Assembly (NCBI RefSeq): GCF_043290135.1
Contig: NC_134700.1
Location: 83,494,500-83,558,499 of the forward strand
Direction of reading: 5' to 3'
DNA length: 64,000 nt
From: Rhipicephalus microplus
Taxonomy: Eukaryota; Arthropoda; Arachnida; Ixodida; Ixodidae
Part shown: one piece after another, positions 47,484 to 58,136 of the stretch
How the letters are laid out: the number at the start of each line of letters is the position of its first letter
Position numbering within the stretch: the first letter of the stretch is position 1
Program-made: the position numbers and the translations under genes
Notes under the pieces: model-generated
Seen by the model: the letters and a program-made list of their open reading frames with translations, nothing else
The model's database searches: none
Told to the model about the DNA's origin: nothing

Positions 47484-49099
47484 CTGTGAGTGGCAAGAAA
47501 TAATTAAGGTACTATAGCAACACATTTACCTTGTCCAATACTGAAAAGAATCGATCAATGTATAAACAAAAGAAATAAACGTGCCAACTTGTTCAAAGTA
47601 GGGAACGTTCAAAATTAGAAAATAATTTTTTGGGGGGACCAGATATTGAAATATGAAGTGAATTATATAAGGAGAGCATGAAACAACGCATCTCTCTTGG
47701 TAATCAGCCAAATTGAGAACGTCAGCATTTTCATTGCATTTTATCTGAGTTCGCGATATCGATATCACGACGCCAGCCATTCGCATAGAAGGTAACATCA
47801 CCCGTGCTGACCTTCGAAGAGCTCCACCGAGCGAAAATATGGCAAGAAATAACAAAACCAAATTAAGTTAATACCGACTAGAGTCATTACTAAAAACTAC
47901 CACTATGCGTTGTATTCTTGCAGCTGGTTAATGCGCCCGCCAAAAGTAGTTGCCGTCTCCGTACGGTATCGCCTAGATGAGACGTGAGAGCGATAATTTG
48001 CATCGATTTCATCTTCAAAGATTTTTTAAAATGCGAATGCTTTTCTTAGTGGGGCTATGTCGGGCGTCCGTCGGGATCCATCCACCACTCCCTTCCATAG
48101 CAACAGCTGCAGGTGCGCGCATCCCTAGCAAACGGAGCCCCCACCTCCTTGACTTAAACATGACTTGCCACCTCCTCAATGCAGTGCGTTTGTGTTGATG
48201 AGACGTGGACATTATGGCCGTCAGGTACAATGACAGATACAGTGGTTCACGGCTCTTTTTCGCGCCATTCGCTTTCTTTTCTCCCTGCGCCCCATTTTCT
48301 CGTCCTCGCGCGCATCACTCTCGACCATTCGCGAACTGGGCGCCTCTCAAGAACATCCGGAAATGTGTGCTCGAGACACCGCTATGAACCGCCAATACCA
48401 AGCTGAGAACGCTGTTTTTATTGCGATAGCAATTACATCTGTATTTTGCCGCTGGCTTATATTTATACGCATCTATATATATGAAAACGCAAGAAAGAAA
48501 AAAATCAGGAAAAGACTCCGGCGCGCGGAATACAACTTGGTACCACTGAAACGCGAGTGCGAGGCGTTAATCACCGGGCCACGTAGCAGCACGTGCTTCA
48601 ACATTCAAGTGGCAAGCTATTTATATCTACCTCTTACCGCTGGTGACTGGAATCTCGGGGAGGAACTATCGTGTTTAAGCATTACCAAAAAGATGGTGCT
48701 GTGATCGCGCGTCACCACATTGTCATGACACGGTCCCAGGTGCTCTTATCTACCACGCGTACTTTGCTTTGCAGAGAGGAGGGGGTGGACGTAAAGCCCC
48801 TGGACGCCCACTCGCACGCCCTTATTCCACGGTGGAGAGAATGATACGTCTTCGTTGGCCTTCAACTTTCCCCGGTAATATTCTGTTGTAGTCACAGGGC
48901 GCACAAAGGTCACTGCAATCGTTGCACCGTCTCCGTTTGTGAAAAAAGCACGTTTTGCAGACACAGCAAAGTACTAACTGAGACGCTTATTCGCGTTCAT
49001 CTGTACCTATGAGTATGTTAGGTGTGTTGTTCGTGCGTGAGAAACATGGGAGACGTTTCGATCTGTTTGCCATTCGTGATGTTCCAACGTGTTTCTATC

Positions 49100-49566
49100 G
49101 TGTTTATTGCTTCGCTTTTGAGGCATAGCTGTGAGTTTTTGTTCATTTCATAATATTTTTACCGTGAACGCCATGGCTGCTAGAGCTAGAAACGCATACC
49201 GCGTTTATTGACTATACTTTGAGACAAAGGCTTTCTTCAACCATGAACTCCATTATTGTTTTCCAGTAGTATTTATTTGGATGTGTAAGTGTACACAAAG
49301 CCTTCTCTGTATAAAACTGTATTGATTCTTTTATGCAGCAAAGATTCAGTTCGCTGCTTCCGAAGTGTGAATATTTGGAGTGCATAAATACCTATGTCTA
49401 ATGTTTCTATGTAACTAGGATTATTATTACCAATTTTTAAAAAAACTACAGTTCTGTATGCCGCCTGTAAGAAAGTACTTAGCTTTCATTGTATTCTGTA
49501 ACTCATGCCCTCCTGCTTTGGTATCGTAAGAGACTGGCAGTATTGTAAATAAATAAATAAATAAAT
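49100..49566 (+). mobile_element. 3' UTR fragment of CR1/L2-like LINE with (TAAA)n tail
   Basis: GCCCTCCTGCTTTGGTATCG, AGACTGGCAGTATTG and TAAATAAATAAATAAAT (49548-49566) match the 3' end of the LINE at 25247-26848. No RT remains, so only the end was copied or kept. The left limit is approximate. Confidence 0.65.
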
Positions 49567-49619
49567 TGAAACGGAAAAACGCCACGTGCGGCGAACGGCA
49601 CTATTGGCTGCACGGTGTA

Positions 49620-50399
49620 CGAAAAAATGGCATCATATCCACGGAGTGAATGATGGAGAGTGGGGCGAAGCATCCGTCCGTCCATTCGTTCTTGCTTCCG
49701 TCCATCCATGCGTGCGTCTGTGTGGCCGCCCGTGCGTCCATCCACCCGTCCGTGCGTGCGTCTGTTCGTGCGTCCGTCCCTGCGTTCGTCTATGCATCCG
49801 CTCCTGCGTCCGTCCATGCGTCCATCCGTCCGTGCAGGCATCCGTGCGTCCGTCCATGCATCTGTCTGTGTGTCCATTCGTCCACCTATTCAACACTCCA
49901 AGTACCACAATCTCACATCTTTTCATCATTTATTCCTCATATAGAAGCACCGCCATCCAGCGGGCATTCCAAGGACAGAACGAGAGGAGGCACACGCACA
50001 CTTTCTTACGGCTTGCGCTTCGTGTCTACTTCCCACCTTCAACCACCTCGAGTTCATGGTATACACTAGTTCACTGTATTCATGGCACTGCGGCCCAACG
50101 CTCACTAAGCCTTTCTAAAACCAAGGAGGTTGTGCCCAGCGAGTATAACGTAGCAACCCTTTCTTGTCAGATAGTGCTCAATGTACATGCCAATGGCTGC
50201 TAAGGGGGAATGAGAGACACGAGAATTCGGCTTTTAGTTAACGCGCACGCTGCGAATTTTTTATTGTTCAAAAACGCACACAAGAAATCTCTCACTGGCA
50301 CAACTTGGAGGTCAATATGTAAGACTGGTTACACACTACTACTACGACTACGAGGGACGAACGGGTGCCGATATAAGGAGCTTCGCCCCTAAAAAAAAC
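49620..50399 (+). mobile_element. GCGAAGC-bounded minisatellite element, copy 3
   Basis: The best-preserved copy. Head: AAAAAATGGCATCATATCC, ACGGAGTGAATGATGGAG and GTGGGGCGAAGCATCCGTCC. Minisatellite: about 49670-49880. The middle (AACACTCCAAGTACCACAA to GGCTTTTAGTTAACGCGC) is nearly identical to copy 2. A short CTACTACTACGACTACGAG run precedes the end GATATAAGGAGCTTCGCCCC. The terminal words GGGGCGAAGC and GCTTCGCCCC are exact inverted repeats. There is no coding capacity. Confidence 0.8.
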
Positions 50400-50666
50400 A
50401 TCATTCTTCTAACGCTGGGTTCGCACGTTAGAAACGCCGTTATAGACGTTACACAACGCATTCGCATTTCCTCACGATTCTATTCGAAGAGGTAGAGGTA
50501 TTTGTTTTGCAGACCACTTGGCGATGTTACAGATGACGAGTGCCTCGAAAGATATACACACCCCCGCGTAATTGAATAGAAAATAAAATACCTTCAAGCA
50601 AGTACTTAATATCCTCAGACATTTGTTAAACCCGCACAGGAACAAGTTGGCAGAAAGGCACAATAT
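50400..50666. other. Flank of the Ty3/Gypsy insertion
   Basis: AT-rich sequence without a recognisable gene. It ends ATAT (50663-50666), which is repeated after the right LTR. Confidence 0.5.
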
Positions 50667-50840
50667 TGTTACGTGAGTAACGAGACAAAGTATTGCGAAT
50701 ATATTCGAAAAATATATTTGCAAGAGCGGTTGCAGCACTGGCCAGTCTGGCTCCGAGCTCGAGCAGCCAGCGAGCCTCCTCTTCTTCGTCGGGCGCACAC
50801 GCGCATTCGCACTATGGTTTGTGGCAGCCTACAGGTAGCA
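50667..50840 (-). repeat. 3' LTR of the Ty3/Gypsy element
   Basis: 174 bp, starting TGTTACGTGAGTAACGAGAC and ending CCTACAGGTAGCA on the plus strand. It contains ATATATTCGAAAAATATATT, which could serve as promoter or 3'-end signal. Same sequence as the other LTR. Confidence 0.96.
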
Positions 50841-50877
50841 TATAACCCCCGTCGGCAAAGGCGCCGTCTCGGCGCAT

Positions 50878-53800
50878 CTAGATGTCAAGATCATTGGGCG
50901 AGTGGTACTGCTTCAGGCGTGCGACGTGTACGATGTCGCTGGCCCTAGGGGTGGATGAAGACGGCGAGGCAGCAGGAGTGATTTCATAAGTGACGGGAGT
51001 CACCTCACGAAGCACTCTGTAGGGCCCTGTGTACCGAGAGAGCAGCTTGTCAGACAGGCCAACGTGCCTGGTCGGAGACCACAGCAGAACCAACGAACCG
51101 GGCGAAAAGTGCACATCGCGGTGTCGTTGGTCGTACCGACGCCGTTGGTTTGCTTGGGAGGTCAGAAGGCGAGCACGAGCGGTTTCGCGTGCGTGGGCGG
51201 CCCGGCTGATGGCGTCCAGAGCATATTGTGAAGTTGGAGCTGCTGGTAACGGAATCGTCGTATCGAGGGGTAATGTGGGTTCGCGGCCGAACAGCAAGAA
51301 AAAAGGGGAGTAACCAGCCGTGTCGTGGCGCGAAGAATTGTAGGCAAATGTCACGTATGGTAAAGCGATGTCCCAGTCAGAGTGATCTGAGGAAACGTAC
51401 TTTGCAAGCATGTCAGTTAGGGTTCGGTTCAGGCGTTCTGTGAGGCCATTTGTTTGCGGATGGTACGACGTAGTGAGCTTGTGGCGTGTTGCACAAGAGC
51501 GTAGAATGTCCGCTATGACTTTCGATAGAAATGTGCGGCCTCGGTCCGTGAGCAGCTGGCGTGGAGCACCATGTTGCAAGATCACGTCGTGTAGAAGAAA
51601 ATCGGCGACGTCAGTGGCGCAACTTGTTGGAAGGGCGCGTGTGATTGCGTAGCGTGTGGCGTAGTCTGTGGCCACAGCTATCCACCTGTTGCCAGCAGAA
51701 GACAGAGGAAAAGGGCCGAGTAAGTCCAAGCCGACGCGAAAGAAAGGTTCAGTAGAAATATCGAGTGGTTGAAGGCGCCCAGCCGGAAGCGTCGATGGTG
51801 TTTTGCGGCGCTGACATTCCTCACACGCCGCGACGTATCTTCTGACGGACCGTGCCAGACCTGGCCAATAGAAGCGACGGCGAATCCGGTCGTATGTGCG
51901 GGACACACCCAGGTGACCGGCAGTAGGAACGTCATGAAGTTCGTGGAGTACAGCCAAGCGGAGGTGTTTGGGTATGGCAAGCAGCAGAGATGGGCCGTCT
52001 GGATGGAAGTTATGCCGGTATAATGTGCCATTCTGGAGTACGAACGAGCGATAGGATCGGTTCGATGGGGAGGAGTCGAGGCGCTCAATGATAGCTCGTA
52101 GGGCTGCATCACGGCGTTGCTCGTCGGCTATGTGGTTCAGTTGAGAAACGGAGCACACGCAGGCGTCGTTGTCAGGTATGGTGGCCGATGGGTCAACTGG
52201 ATAGCGAGAAAGGCAATCGGCGTCCTGGTGCAGGCGTCCAGACTTGTATATCACAGAAAAGGTGTATTCTTGCAGTCGCAGAGCCCAGCGACCAAGTCGA
52301 CCTGTAGGATCTCTTAAGGATGAAAGCCAGCAGAGCGCGTGGTGGTCGGTGACGACGGAAAAGTGAGTGCCATATAAATATGGACGGAATTTTGAGACCG
52401 CCCAGACAAGAGCAAGGCATTCTCGCTCTGTGATCGAATAGTTACGCTCTGCAGGTGTAAGGAGGCGGCTAGCATACGCGATAACGCGGTCGTGTCCCTG
52501 TTGGCATTGGGCGAGAACGGCTCCGATACCGTGACCACTGGCATCAGTTCGGACCTCAGTTCGGGCAGATGGGTCAAAGTGGGCGAGGATAGGGGGCGTC
52601 GTCAAAAGTGTTATGAGGTGAGAGAAGGCGGCAGCTTGCGTGGACCCCCACGAAAATGGAACGCCTTTCTTCAAAAGATCGGTAAGTGGTTGGGCGATTG
52701 CCGCAAAATCTTTCACGAACCGCCTAAAGTAGGAGCAAAGTCCCACAAAGCTCCGGACATCTTTGGCGGATTGGGGTACTGGGAAATTCGTGACGGCACG
52801 AATTTTCTCAGGGTCCGGTCTCACACCAGAAGCATCGACAAGGTGGCCCAGCACGGTAATCTGTCGGCGGCCGAAGTGACACTTGGAGGAGTTCAACTGG
52901 AGGCCAGCTTTGCGGAAGACGTCGAGAATGGCCGACAGACGCTCAAGGTGGGTCTCAAACGTAGGTGCAAATACGAGGACGTCGTCTAGGTAACACAGGC
53001 ATGTTGACCATTTGAACCCGTGTAGCAGAGAGTCCATCATACGTTCGAACGTGGCGGGGGCATTGCATAGGCCGAAGGGCATAACCTTGAATTGGTATAG
53101 GCCATCTGGAGTGATGAAGGCGGTCTTTTCTTGGTCTTTCTCGTCTACGGCAATCTGCCAATAACCAGAACGAAGGTCGATGGATGAAAAGTAGCGTGCG
53201 CCGTGGAGACAATCGAGGGCGTCATCAATACGTGGTAAAGGATACACGTCCTTTTTGGTGATTCGATTTAGATGCCGGTAATCGATGCAAAAACGCCATG
53301 TGTTGTCCTTCTTTTTAACCAGGACGACGGGTGACGCCCATGGGCTTGATGAGGGCTCAATAATGCCTTTAGTTAACATCTTATTCACTTCAGCTTGAAT
53401 AATCTGGCGCTCCGGCGCGGACACGCGATACGGTCGACGGTGAATGGGAGCAGCATCACCGGTGTTGATGCGGTGCTTTACAAGAGAAGTTTGGCCGAGT
53501 GGGCGGTCGTCAAGGTCGAAGATGTCACGGTAGGAAGCTAGAAGGCGTGCGAGAGCGGCTGATTGCGCTGGGGGAAGGTCAGGGTCGATCATGGGACGTA
53601 TTGACATGTCGAGGCATGTGGCATCGAGTGGGCGACAAGGAAAATTGGGGCATGCGTCGGCTGCGAAAGTGGTGACGTGATCATCGGCTAAGGACCGCAA
53701 CGTGGCAATTAGGATGCCTTCAGGGAGGACTTGCTTTGTGAAGCCGAAATTTATGACGGGTAGACGGGTCCGGTTGGAGGCTACAGTTACGATGCAGTGA

Positions 53801-54411
53801 GGGACGGTGACGTCACGTGCCAGTAGGACATCAGGAATCGGCGTGACGATGTAGTTCCCATCCAATACGGGTGAGGTCGTGGCGAATTCGGTGAATGTGA
53901 GGGCTTTAGGCGGTAAGCGGAGGAAGTCTGTGGCAGAAAGGCCGTGTTGAGGTTCAGGGTGAATATCCGGCTGAAGGGGAAGGTCTAAGCAAAGAGTACC
54001 AGCGGAACAGTCGATCAGAGCAGAATGGGTCGACAGGAAGTCCATCCCTAAGATGAGGTCATGAGGACAGTTCTGGAGCACCGTGAATAGAACAGGGATG
54101 TAACGGTCGGCGATGCGTATGCGAGCCGTACACATGCCAATGACAGGAACAGTGCCGCCATCGGCCACACGTACAGCTTCGGTAGCAGGGGGCGTGAGTA
54201 CTTTTCTTAAGCGGCGACAAAGATGAACGCTGATTATGGACACATGAGCGCCAGTATCGACTAGTGCCGACAGAGAAATACCGTCCACGTGTACATCGAC
54301 AAGATTTTTGTTCGTATGAAGCGTCAATGGAGGGTTTGGTTCAGACAGGGATGATGCAGCACTACCTCCAGGGGCTGCACTGTCTAGTTTTCCGTCGGGT
54401 ACGATGAAAAG
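50878..54411 (-). CDS. pol: Ty3/Gypsy pol polyprotein (PR-RT-RNaseH-IN)
   Basis: The frame is open from just after a TAA (54412-54414) to TAG at 50878. Counting from residue 1 at 54327: protease DTGA 24-27; RT with FCIDYRHLN near 346-354, Asp in SSIDLRSGYW near 384 and YLDD 446-449; RNase H with TDAS 594-597, ERE 634-636 and TDHHAL 660-665; integrase zinc region H798, H805, C835, C838; catalytic D868, D928, E964 (D-x35-E); GPY/F module with YTGPYRVLREV near 1099. No chromodomain. All catalytic residues are present and no stop occurs in about 1178 codons. It lies in the -1 frame relative to gag with a 28-bp overlap, so -1 frameshifting is the likely route of expression. Confidence 0.95.
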   Translation of the reverse strand, partial: LFIVPDGKLDSAAPGGSAASSLSEPNPPLTLHTNKNLVDVHVDGISLSALVDTGAHVSIISVHLCRRLRKVLTPPATEAVRVADGGTVPVIGMCTARIRIADRYIPVLFTVLQNCPHDLILGMDFLSTHSALIDCSAGTLCLDLPLQPDIHPEPQHGLSATDFLRLPPKALTFTEFATTSPVLDGNYIVTPIPDVLLARDVTVPHCIVTVASNRTRLPVINFGFTKQVLPEGILIATLRSLADDHVTTFAADACPNFPCRPLDATCLDMSIRPMIDPDLPPAQSAALARLLASYRDIFDLDDRPLGQTSLVKHRINTGDAAPIHRRPYRVSAPERQIIQAEVNKMLTKGIIEPSSSPWASPVVLVKKKDNTWRFCIDYRHLNRITKKDVYPLPRIDDALDCLHGARYFSSIDLRSGYWQIAVDEKDQEKTAFITPDGLYQFKVMPFGLCNAPATFERMMDSLLHGFKWSTCLCYLDDVLVFAPTFETHLERLSAILDVFRKAGLQLNSSKCHFGRRQITVLGHLVDASGVRPDPEKIRAVTNFPVPQSAKDVRSFVGLCSYFRRFVKDFAAIAQPLTDLLKKGVPFSWGSTQAAAFSHLITLLTTPPILAHFDPSARTEVRTDASGHGIGAVLAQCQQGHDRVIAYASRLLTPAERNYSITERECLALVWAVSKFRPYLYGTHFSVVTDHHALCWLSSLRDPTGRLGRWALRLQEYTFSVIYKSGRLHQDADCLSRYPVDPSATIPDNDACVCSVSQLNHIADEQRRDAALRAIIERLDSSPSNRSYRSFVLQNGTLYRHNFHPDGPSLLLAIPKHLRLAVLHELHDVPTAGHLGVSRTYDRIRRRFYWPGLARSVRRYVAACEECQRRKTPSTLPAGRLQPLDISTEPFFRVGLDLLGPFPLSSAGNRWIAVATDYATRYAITRALPTSCATDVADFLLHDVILQHGAPRQLLTDRGRTFLSKVIADILRSCATRHKLTTSYHPQTNGLTERLNRTLTDMLAKYVSSDHSDWDIALPYVTFAYNSSRHDTAGYSPFFLLFGREPTLPLDTTIPLPAAPTSQYALDAISRAAHARETARARLLTSQANQRRRYDQRHRDVHFSPGSLVLLWSPTRHVGLSDKLLSRYTGPYRVLREVTPVTYEITPAASPSSSTPRASDIVHVARLKQYHSPNDLDI

Positions 54412-55568
54412 TTAGGCAGCGAGTGATGGCGGCGTGGCTGGGGCGACGGGGAACGACGGCGTTGAGGGGACGGAGAACGAGCAGGAAGGCGGCTGTTAGA
54501 CGTGTCGAAAGCAGGGGCGGTACGGCTGGACGAATACCGGCGAAGATCTTCATATGGGCTATAAGGTGCGAAAAACTGGCTCCTATGTGGCGGCGTCCAG
54601 GAGGCACGGCAGTAGCGGGAGACATGTCCTACGCGGTGGCACCGGAAGCAGATCGGTTTGTCGTCAGGAGTTCGCCATTCCGCCGGGTTGCGAGATCGTG
54701 GAGCAACAAATGGGTCACGTCGAGGTGCATTAATGGGAATTGGTCTGGAGGAGGGGCAAGAGATGGGGCAAGCATCAGGGAACCCGCGGTTGGCGAATTC
54801 TTGTCGTACGACCGCCTGAATAACGGAGATCGCGGGGGTTGTCGGTATCGTATGTTCGAAAGAAGTGGGCTGAAGCGGCGCTGGACTTGCTGCTTCAAGT
54901 TCCCGTCGAACGATACGCGTTACACTCTGCTCAAAGGGCGGTGTGACGGTAGAATCGGAGCAGGTGGACGTAGCCGCCGTGTTTGGCAACCGAGAAAAAG
55001 GAGGGCGCACCCGACGGCTTTTTGCTGTTTCGAAACGGCGGCATTCTTGAATTACACGGTCGATGGTCGAGACGTTAGTGTACACCAGCAAATTGAAGGC
55101 GTCGTCCGCGATCCCCTTCAAAACGTGTCCAACCTTTTCAGCCTCAGACATCGCCTCGTCCACTTTTCGGCAAAGAGCGAGAACTTCTTGGATGTATGAC
55201 ACATACGATTCAGTTGGCGACTGGACACGGGTAGCCAGCTCCTGTCGTGCAGCTGCGTGGCGACCGGTCGGGTCCCCAAAGATGTCACGTAGCTTCTCCT
55301 TGAACGTGTCCCAGCTGGTGAGTTCGGACTCATTTGTCTCGTACCAGACACGCGGGGTTCCGTCCAAGTAGAAGAGAACATTAGCGAGCATCATGGTAGG
55401 GTCCCAACGGTGAGTTTGACTGACCCGTTCATAAAGGCGAAGCCATTTGTCGACGTCGAGGCCAGGTTGCGCAGAAAATGTCCCGGGATCACGTGGTGTT
55501 TGGACGGCGACAAAGGTTGTCGGAGAAGCCGCAGATGATGAAGCGGACGCGTTGTCACTGGAAGCCAT
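54384..55568 (-). CDS. gag: Ty3/Gypsy gag
   Basis: 394 residues from the ATG at 55566-55568 (MASSDNASASS). The frame is open further upstream to an ATG inside the LTR, but the internal one suits better because it lies downstream of the LTR and primer site. A retrotransposon capsid domain spans about residues 40-190 (WLRLYERVSQTHRWD, RVWYETNESELTSWDTFKEK, ATRVQSPTESYVSYIQEVL). The zinc knuckle is CFRCHRVGHVSRYC (C307, C310, H315, C320). The C-terminus is Ser/Pro/Arg-rich. It stops at TAG 54384-54386, directly after GGAAAAC. Confidence 0.94.
   Translation of the reverse strand: MASSDNASASSSAASPTTFVAVQTPRDPGTFSAQPGLDVDKWLRLYERVSQTHRWDPTMMLANVLFYLDGTPRVWYETNESELTSWDTFKEKLRDIFGDPTGRHAAARQELATRVQSPTESYVSYIQEVLALCRKVDEAMSEAEKVGHVLKGIADDAFNLLVYTNVSTIDRVIQECRRFETAKSRRVRPPFSRLPNTAATSTCSDSTVTPPFEQSVTRIVRRELEAASPAPLQPTSFEHTIPTTPAISVIQAVVRQEFANRGFPDACPISCPSSRPIPINAPRRDPFVAPRSRNPAEWRTPDDKPICFRCHRVGHVSRYCRASWTPPHRSQFFAPYSPYEDLRRYSSSRTAPAFDTSNSRLPARSPSPQRRRSPSPQPRRHHSLPNFSSYPTEN
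54387..54393 (-). promoter_or_regulatory. Candidate -1 frameshift site between gag and pol
   Basis: GGAAAAC precedes the gag stop directly (gag codons GAA AAC TAG). Slipping back one base at AAC gives AAA and enters the open pol frame. The P-site pairing (GAA to GGA) is imperfect compared with canonical heptamers, so another position within the 28-bp overlap is possible. Confidence 0.4.
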
Positions 55569-55642
55569 GGCGGGAAGCTGGAGGATGCGGCCACTGCGGA
55601 GCTGCGTGGTGAGGACGGGGATCGTTCCACCTCCACCAAATA

Positions 55643-55816
55643 TGTTACGTGAGTAACGAGACAAAGTATTGCGAATATATTCGAAAAATATATTTGCAAG
55701 AGCGGTTGCAGCACTGGCCAGTCTGGCTCCGAGCTCGAGCAGCCAGCGAGCCTCCTCTTCTTCGTCGGGCGCACACGCGCATTCGCACTATGGTTTGTGG
55801 CAGCCTACAGGTAGCA
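55643..55816 (-). repeat. 5' LTR of the Ty3/Gypsy element
   Basis: 174 bp, no difference seen from the LTR at 50667-50840. It would carry the Pol II promoter for the minus-strand transcript. Confidence 0.96.
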
Positions 55817-56458
55817 ATATTATAGGTTAATACAAATGTAGGAACGTTCACAGCGGGATTTACTCAATGAAATAAAAAAACATACATCTCTAAAGCGCTT
55901 CCCGTTACACACCCTGATTATACAGGAATGACAAATGATGATTTAGACAACGAGATTGGTAGGGCAGAAGTGAGGACCGCCTTGCAAAAACTCAATACTA
56001 AATCAGCCCCTGTACTAGATGGCATAACTAACAAAACACTATGCAATTTGGATGATGAATCCATAACTAAGTTAATTGAAATTATTAACAAATCATGGAA
56101 GGCTGGGCAGATTCCGCAACAATGGAACACGGAAAAAATCGTGTTATTACCCAAACCAGGCAAGCGACTGCAGATTGCGAACTTGAGACCCATATCTCTC
56201 AAATTTTGCGTGGGCAAACTCATGGAGCACGTAATTCTGGAGAGGATAACTACTTATCTTGAGGACCGAGATGCGCTCCCACTCTTAATGATAGGATTCA
56301 GGAGGAACCTCTCAACGCAAGACGCAATGCTACAGTTAAAACACCAGATATCAGATAATCCGTGAACAGCGACAGAGGCCACTCTATAGGGTTAGACCTC
56401 AAGAAGGCCTTTGATAACGTAACACATGCAACGGTCCTAAAAAAGGGTAAACGATCTA

Positions 56459-56703
56459 ATGATGATGATTGATTTGTGGGGTTTAACGTCCCAAAACCAC
56501 GATATGATTATGAGAGACGCCGTAGTGGAGGGCCCTGGAAATTTTGACCACCTGGGGTTCTTTAACGTGCACCCAAATCTGAGCACACGGGCCTACAACA
56601 CTTCCGCCTCCATCGGAAATGCAGCCGCCGCAGCCGGGATCCGAACCCGCGCCCTGCGGGTCAGCAGCCGAGTACCTTAGCCACTAGACCACCGCGGCGG
56701 GGT
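56459..56703 (-). mobile_element. tRNA-derived SINE (Ruka-type) in LINE RT, 13-bp TSD
   Basis: Complete copy between exact duplications GGTAAACGATCTA (56446-56458 and 56704-56716). The B box is GGTTCGGATCCCGG and the A box TGGTCTAGTGGCTAAGG. The LINE reading VLKKG...KRSRAG is split at this point, so the SINE came after the LINE. Confidence 0.96.
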
Positions 56704-58018
56704 GGTAAACGATCTAGGGCTGGGACAATGGAAGTACAATTACGTGCATAATTTCTTGATGGGAAGGAAGGCAAAGGTCGTGATAGGGGGCCCATGGTTT
56801 CGGAGGAAATTGAGCTGGGCAGTGGAGGTACGCCGCAAGGCTTGGTATTATCGACTATGTTATTCAGTCTGGCCGTAATTGGACTGCCGACCAAGCTCCA
56901 AGCAATCGAAGGACTCAATGATACAGTATATGCAGACGACATCACCCTATGAGTGAGAAATGGGAGTGATGGGCATGTAGAGGAAACGCTTTAAACCGCA
57001 GTCAAAACGGTCGAGCGGTATCTGGAAGGTACTGGGCTAGCCTGTTCTGCGGAAAAATTGGAGCTGTTGCTCTGCAGGCCTACTCGTAGAGGTCACAAAC
57101 CAGGCAACTGCCTGCAAGATCTCGCTCATAGAGAAGAAAGACAGTTAAGATCAGCCGATGAAAAAAAAACACCATACCCATAGTCGACAGGATCAAGGTA
57201 CTGGGTCTGCTCATCGAAGCCAAGGACAACAACGGAGAAACCCCCAGACGACTGAATGCAACTATAACCCAAATAATGATACTCATAAAAAGGATACCAA
57301 CTAAGCACAGTGACATGAGGGAGGAAAACACGATGAGATTGATAGAGGCTTTCGTGATAAGCAGAATAGAATGCGTAGCGCCGTACTTCACATGGCAAGT
57401 CGGGAAAAGATCAAGTTAGACTGCCTCATTCGAAAAATATTCAAACTAGCTATAGGGCTACCGATATGCACAAACTGCTACAACTAGGCCTACACAGTAC
57501 AATAGAGGAGCTCATTGTGTGCAGCGTACGGCACAATATGATCGTCTTTATATAAGACATGAGCAGAAAGACATATCCTAGAGCGACTAGGAATGACGTA
57601 TCACACAGCACGGCGTCAAGGTGGACATCTTAAGAGAGACCAGGAAAACAATGATGATAGCCGTCTTGCCAAAAAAAAAAACATGCACCCGGAAAACAAC
57701 AAGGCCAGACGAGAGACTAGAGCAAAGCAAATACAAAAAAGTTCAGTAATGACACGGACGCAGTTTTCATATACGCTGCTCGATACAAGCGCAGACGGGG
57801 GTTTACCACAGCCGTAATCGGTAGCAACAAACTCTGTACAACATGTGCGATGATACGCACCACAATTACCGAGACTAAGGAAGAGGTATACCCATACGCT
57901 CGCAGTAGCTCAGACAAACGCAACCTTGATAGACAGTGACTCTCAAACGGCAGTGAGAAACTTTGCCGATGGCTGCATTCTTCCGGAGGCACTACGTATT
58001 ATACTTGGAGGGTGTCAA

Positions 58019-58136
58019 TGATTGATTTGATATGTGGGGTTTAACGTCCCAAAACCACCATTTTGATTATGAGAGACGCCGTAGTGGAGGGCTCCGGAAA
58101 TTTCGACCACCTGGGGTTCTTTAACGTGCACCCAAA
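58019..58136 (-). mobile_element. 5'-truncated SINE (Ruka-type) in LINE RNase H, 14-bp TSD
   Basis: Only the 3' half (TGTGGGGTTTAACGTCCC to CTTTAACGTGCACCCAAA) is present; the tRNA-like head is missing. Exact duplications TTGGAGGGTGTCAA at 58005-58018 and 58137-58150 show the truncation happened on insertion, as in target-primed reverse transcription. It splits the RNase H after LPEALRIILGG. Confidence 0.95.

Larger units (their letters stand above)
50667..55816 (-). mobile_element. Near-intact Ty3/Gypsy LTR retrotransposon, 5150 bp
   Basis: The two LTRs (50667-50840 and 55643-55816) are both 174 bp with TG...CA ends, and I find no difference between them. The target duplication is ATAT (50663-50666 and 55817-55820). 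Minus-strand order is 5' LTR, gag, pol (protease, RT, RNase H, integrase), 3' LTR, with no env-like frame. Just inside the 5' LTR, TATTTGGTGGAGGTGG may hold the tRNA primer site. GACGGGGGTTATA next to the 3' LTR is a possible purine tract. Identical LTRs and open gag and pol mean a recent insertion, inside the P450 intron on the same strand as the gene. Confidence 0.96.

Noticed and set aside
47526..47861. Further P450 exon upstream of the last exon
   Set aside because: The 111-codon frame has no P450 motif, and the preceding exon is already identified at 63362-63541 with matching phase.
54423..55199. 258-codon plus-strand frame opposite gag
   Set aside because: Antisense shadow of the Arg/Ser-rich gag frame; likewise 52492-52989 opposite pol.
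50667..55816. Endogenous retrovirus with envelope gene
   Set aside because: After integrase the frame closes 37 bp before the LTR and no env-like frame exists; it is a Ty3/Gypsy retrotransposon.
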